Of a DNA stretch of 5,920 nt, positions 4,514-5,920 are shown one piece after another (within the stretch, counting starts at the first letter, position 1; each line of letters opens with the position of its first letter). The notes under the pieces are model-generated. The model was not told where the DNA came from. It did not search any database and saw only the letters and a list, made by a program, of their open reading frames with translations. Made by a program: the position numbers and the translations under genes. Source of the stretch: JAWWAH01 sp033721415 (GTDB taxonomy: Bacteria > Patescibacteriota > Minisyncoccia > Spechtbacterales > 2-12-FULL-38-22). The DNA is taken from assembly GCA_033721415.1 (NCBI GenBank), contig JAWWAH010000049.1, positions 1 through 5,920 on the forward strand. Direction: 5' to 3'.

Positions 4514-4909
4514 GGAGTTTATATATTTTTCAATAAGCTGAATGTCTTTTTTGTCTTTTTCTCTTCCAAAAGCTTTTTTCCATTTTAAAACTTCTTGCAA
4601 AGGAACAAATGGTATCCCCTCTACTAGTTCTGCTTGGTCAATAAGTTTATCTACATCTGGCCTATATTCTCCGTAATTCCAACTATGAAATATCCCTATA
4701 TTATCTTTTACTAAATATCTATCTCCATCATCCCAAGTTTTTTCTTTAAACTCGGGGTTGTTTTTTATTATGCTATAAAGATCCTTTGTTACAATGATGT
4801 CGACATCACGCGAATCTCTTATTTTATAAATAGTCATTGGGCCACTGCCAAATATTGCATATTTACCCCGAGGCAGATTTAACTTTTTGGCTTTATCTAT
4901 AATATCCAT
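4508..4909 (-). CDS. Nucleotidyltransferase-fold protein (133 aa)
   Basis: The protein has the minimal polymerase-beta-type nucleotidyltransferase pattern: GSG at residues 21-23 after a hydrophobic strand, then DVDIIV with D35 and D37 as the metal-binding pair. A third acidic residue is less certain (D85 is one candidate). The C-terminal 'PLQEVLKWKKAFGREKDKKD' (103-122) matches the helix and 'GR.KD..DI' ending common in small AbiEii/aminoglycoside-nucleotidyltransferase-like proteins. Such proteins transfer NMP to a protein, tRNA or small molecule; the target here is unknown, and some relatives are toxins or antitoxins. ATG 4909 follows TATAAA (4921-4926) by 11 bases with no Shine-Dalgarno site. 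A possible 28-codon gene ends 4 bases before the start. The stop TAG comes from the intergenic repeat, so the ancestral C-terminus may have been changed. Confidence 0.85.
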   Translation of the reverse strand: MDIIDKAKKLNLPRGKYAIFGSGPMTIYKIRDSRDVDIIVTKDLYSIIKNNPEFKEKTWDDGDRYLVKDNIGIFHSWNYGEYRPDVDKLIDQAELVEGIPFVPLQEVLKWKKAFGREKDKKDIQLIEKYINSE

Positions 4910-4913
4910 AGTT

Positions 4914-5000
4914 TTACAATTTTATACGGACTTTTTCCGCCATTTCTTTAGTTGTTATATACGCAAGAGCATTTATACTGTGATCTTTTAGCTCTACCAT
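4914..5000 (-). CDS. Possible small gene (28 aa) before the NTase gene
   Basis: ATG 5000 opens a 28-codon frame ending in TAA at 4914-4916, four bases before the NTase ATG. The peptide (MVELKDHSINALAYITTK... ending KVRIKL) has a balanced, protein-like composition of charged and hydrophobic residues, and AGGT lies about 7 bases upstream. I do not recognise it. The frame is open further upstream, right back to the TAG of the HExxH gene (5046-5048) and in the same frame as that gene, so this could also be a severed or read-through C-terminus. If it is a separate gene, spacing suggests coupling to the NTase, as in a small partner or antitoxin, but that is speculation. Confidence 0.4.
   Translation of the reverse strand: MVELKDHSINALAYITTKEMAEKVRIKL
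4921..4926 (-). promoter_or_regulatory. Possible -10 of the NTase gene
   Basis: TATAAA on the minus strand ends 11 bases before ATG 4909. Initiation would leave a leader of about 4 bases, in line with the near-leaderless starts of the neighbouring minus-strand genes. No -35 is evident. It lies inside the possible 28-codon gene. Confidence 0.35.
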
Positions 5001-5045
5001 ATCCCAACCTGGACTCTCGTATACGCTTGCGTTTTTTTGGTTTGT

Positions 5046-5762
5046 CTACTGTTTATAAAAATTGTATAAAATCTTCCCGCGTTTAGATTTTGATAACTTT
5101 TGTCCAAAAAACATTTTATGGACATCATTTCCACATACATCTAAAAGTTTTTGATATTTTCTAGCTTCTTCAGTAAAAATTTCACCGTTTTTAAGTTCAA
5201 ATATTTCAAGATTGCCTATTACTTGTTCAAAATATTGCATTGTATAGTAACGCGCTCCAGCTTCAAAAAACAATCCAAAATTATTTCTTTTTCTATCTTG
5301 GTCCTGATGCATGTGAGAGAGTTCATGGATAATGGTATCTGCGTTATACATAATCGTCAACATTGTTTTATTTTTAACATCCTCATCATCTTCGCGATTA
5401 ATCTCCATTTTAAAGGTTTTGAGTAATATCGTTGCAAGTTTTTGGTTCAAAAAAGTTATTCCATGTGTTCTAGGTTCCTCTTCAATCTTTTCTTCAGGTT
5501 CCCAGGTCTCGTTAAAATTTTCATAATTATCTTCATTTGTAAAAAATACTAATCGTTTATGCAATACTTCATCCCTTGTATGTTCTGGCATGAATTCTCC
5601 ATATTTTTCTACAAGAAAATGATTTAGTTTTTTAGCAACGCCTTCAAATACCTTCCTTTGAACTGGATCTAATTCTTCTGCTTCTAATATAAGTGAATCT
5701 ATTTGTTCTTGGTCTAATTTTTCTTTATCTTCAGCGTTTTTTGCTTTTTCAAATTTAAACAT
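5046..5762 (-). CDS. HExxH zinc-peptidase-like protein (238 aa)
   Basis: The core is 'DTIIHELSHMHQ' with H146, E147 and H150, the zinc-binding and catalytic HExxH motif. Eighteen residues later 'FFEAGARYY' (E168) matches the EGxA-type motif that gives the third zinc ligand in gluzincin/MA-clan proteins, so an active peptidase is plausible. I cannot name the family. The N-terminal half (1-100) is charged, probably helical, with an acidic stretch near 85-97. There is no signal peptide or membrane span, so it should be cytosolic. ATG 5762 has no Shine-Dalgarno site; the promoter and C5/G5 hairpin lie 53 or more bases upstream, where an out-of-frame ATG (5815) comes first. The gene ends with TAG, after which the same frame stays open for 43 codons. 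No clear terminator follows. Confidence 0.82.
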   Translation of the reverse strand: MFKFEKAKNAEDKEKLDQEQIDSLILEAEELDPVQRKVFEGVAKKLNHFLVEKYGEFMPEHTRDEVLHKRLVFFTNEDNYENFNETWEPEEKIEEEPRTHGITFLNQKLATILLKTFKMEINREDDEDVKNKTMLTIMYNADTIIHELSHMHQDQDRKRNNFGLFFEAGARYYTMQYFEQVIGNLEIFELKNGEIFTEEARKYQKLLDVCGNDVHKMFFGQKLSKSKRGKILYNFYKQ

Positions 5763-5815
5763 ATGCTGGCATTTGTTTTATATAGTTTTATATAGTTTTG
5801 TATTTTTCTTTTCAT
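5714..5815 (-). other. Out-of-frame upstream reading frame overlapping the HExxH gene start
   Basis: ATG 5815 is the start codon carried by the 55-bp repeat, 6 bases after the extended -10. It opens a 33-codon lysine-rich frame that ends in TAG inside the HExxH gene, in another frame. Its first codons include QNYIK, as in the PsbP-like gene start. It may be a leaderless upstream reading frame that controls the HExxH gene, or the debris of a lost gene start. I do not claim that it is a functional protein. Confidence 0.3.
5769..5802 (-). repeat. Segment copied from a PsbP-like gene start, with a 10-bp tandem duplication
   Basis: The 24 bases at 743-766, codons 5-12 region of the PsbP-like gene, recur here with one extra 10-base unit: TTTTATATAG at 5776-5785 and again at 5786-5795, followed by TTTT. 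The insertion shifts the frame relative to the other copy. Confidence 0.7.
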
Positions 5816-5821
5816 ACACTC

Positions 5822-5830
5822 ATCATACCA
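5822..5830 (-). promoter_or_regulatory. Extended -10 promoter upstream of the HExxH gene
   Basis: TGGTATGAT on the minus strand, identical to 1342-1350. It would start transcription near 5815, giving the HExxH gene a leader of about 53 bases without a Shine-Dalgarno site. Confidence 0.55.
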
Positions 5831-5859
5831 AAAACCCCCGCAATCTGTGCGGGGGTTTT
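5831..5859. terminator. C5/G5 hairpin, bidirectional terminator-like, copy 2
   Basis: A perfect 12-bp stem and 5-base loop, identical to 1351-1379. In the minus direction it ends in TTTTT and lies about 19 bases after the stop of the partial gene at the right edge, a fitting terminator position. Confidence 0.7.
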
Positions 5860-5877
5860 CCACTTTAGGGGCTGTTT

Positions 5878-5920
5878 TTATTTTGAAATAAGCTCTAGCT
5901 TCTCTTCCCTGCTTAATCTT
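5878..5920 (-). CDS. Possible 3' end of a gene entering from the right edge
   Basis: One minus-strand frame ends in TAA at 5878-5880 and translates to RLSREEKLELISK, a charged helical tail of the kind that ends many proteins. The hairpin then sits where a terminator is expected. A second frame is also open here, through the hairpin, so 13 codons are too few to be sure. No function can be given. Confidence 0.4.
   Translation of the reverse strand, partial: RLSREEKLELISK

Larger units (their letters stand above)
5810..5864 (-). repeat. 55-bp exact repeat (hairpin + promoter + start), copy 2
   Basis: Identical to 1330-1384. It contains a 12-bp-stem hairpin (5831-5842 with 5848-5859), which can terminate leftward transcription from the gene ending at 5878, and the extended -10. 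To its right the similarity to the 4439-4487 copy continues (CACTTTAGGGGCTGTTTTT at 5861-5879). Confidence 0.9.

Noticed and set aside
5151..5526. Two plus-strand open frames opposite the HExxH gene
   Set aside because: Antisense shadows of an AT-rich gene with a clear HExxH motif; they overlap each other in different frames.
1330..5864. CRISPR array
   Set aside because: The repeats are few, kilobases apart and modular; there is no regular repeat-spacer pattern.
1..5920. Alternative code with TGA as glycine (as in Gracilibacteria/Absconditabacteria)
   Set aside because: No gene here contains an in-frame TGA, although no TGA stop is used either; with so few stops that absence is not informative.

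Overview
The window looks like part of a genome from the Candidate Phyla Radiation (Patescibacteria). The basis is its low GC content, small genes of mostly unassigned function, and the leftmost protein. That protein starts with a helical motif of the type 'GYTDEQIREGLKKAGW', followed by one membrane span and a PsbP-like outer domain, a layout often seen in that group. This placement is inference; no marker gene (rRNA, ribosomal protein) is present. The standard bacterial code fits: no frame is interrupted, and all visible stops are TAA or TAG.

Layout. Positions 1-1335 (minus strand) hold a polytopic membrane protein followed, 13 bases later, by a PsbP-like single-span membrane protein that runs off the left edge. 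Positions 1398-1851 (plus) hold a self-contained unit: promoter, Shine-Dalgarno site, a 110-residue protein and a terminator. Positions 1861-2851 (plus) hold a hairpin region and then a CPBP (CAAX/Rce1-like) membrane protease gene with clearly higher GC than the rest. Positions 2976-3764 (minus) encode a CYTH-domain protein. Positions 3890-4417 (minus) encode an M23/LytM zinc peptidase with no signal peptide. Positions 4508-4909 (minus) encode a nucleotidyltransferase-fold protein, preceded by a possible 28-codon gene. Positions 5046-5762 (minus) encode an HExxH zinc-peptidase-like protein. The last 43 bases may be the 3' end of another minus-strand gene.

The genes do not form a recognisable pathway. 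They look like a loose set of accessory genes in which nearly every gene has its own promoter and hairpin. Three hydrolases are potential or clear metalloenzymes (CPBP, M23, HExxH), and two other proteins belong to phosphoryl/nucleotidyl-handling folds (CYTH, NTase).

The most distinctive signal is in the intergenic DNA. A modular repeat made of a C5/G5 hairpin, a TTTAGGGGGCTTTTTT spacer and a GGACA/TGTCC hairpin recurs across the window. In three places the C5/G5 hairpin abuts a -10 element that lies about 6 bases from an ATG, forming a compact terminator-promoter-start cassette. Most minus-strand genes lack a Shine-Dalgarno site and look leaderless, whereas both plus-strand genes have good Shine-Dalgarno sites. 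The repeat also puts in-frame codons upstream of true starts, which would mislead start calling. No tRNA, rRNA, CRISPR array, transposase or complete mobile element was seen, and no intergenic gap exceeds 300 bases.
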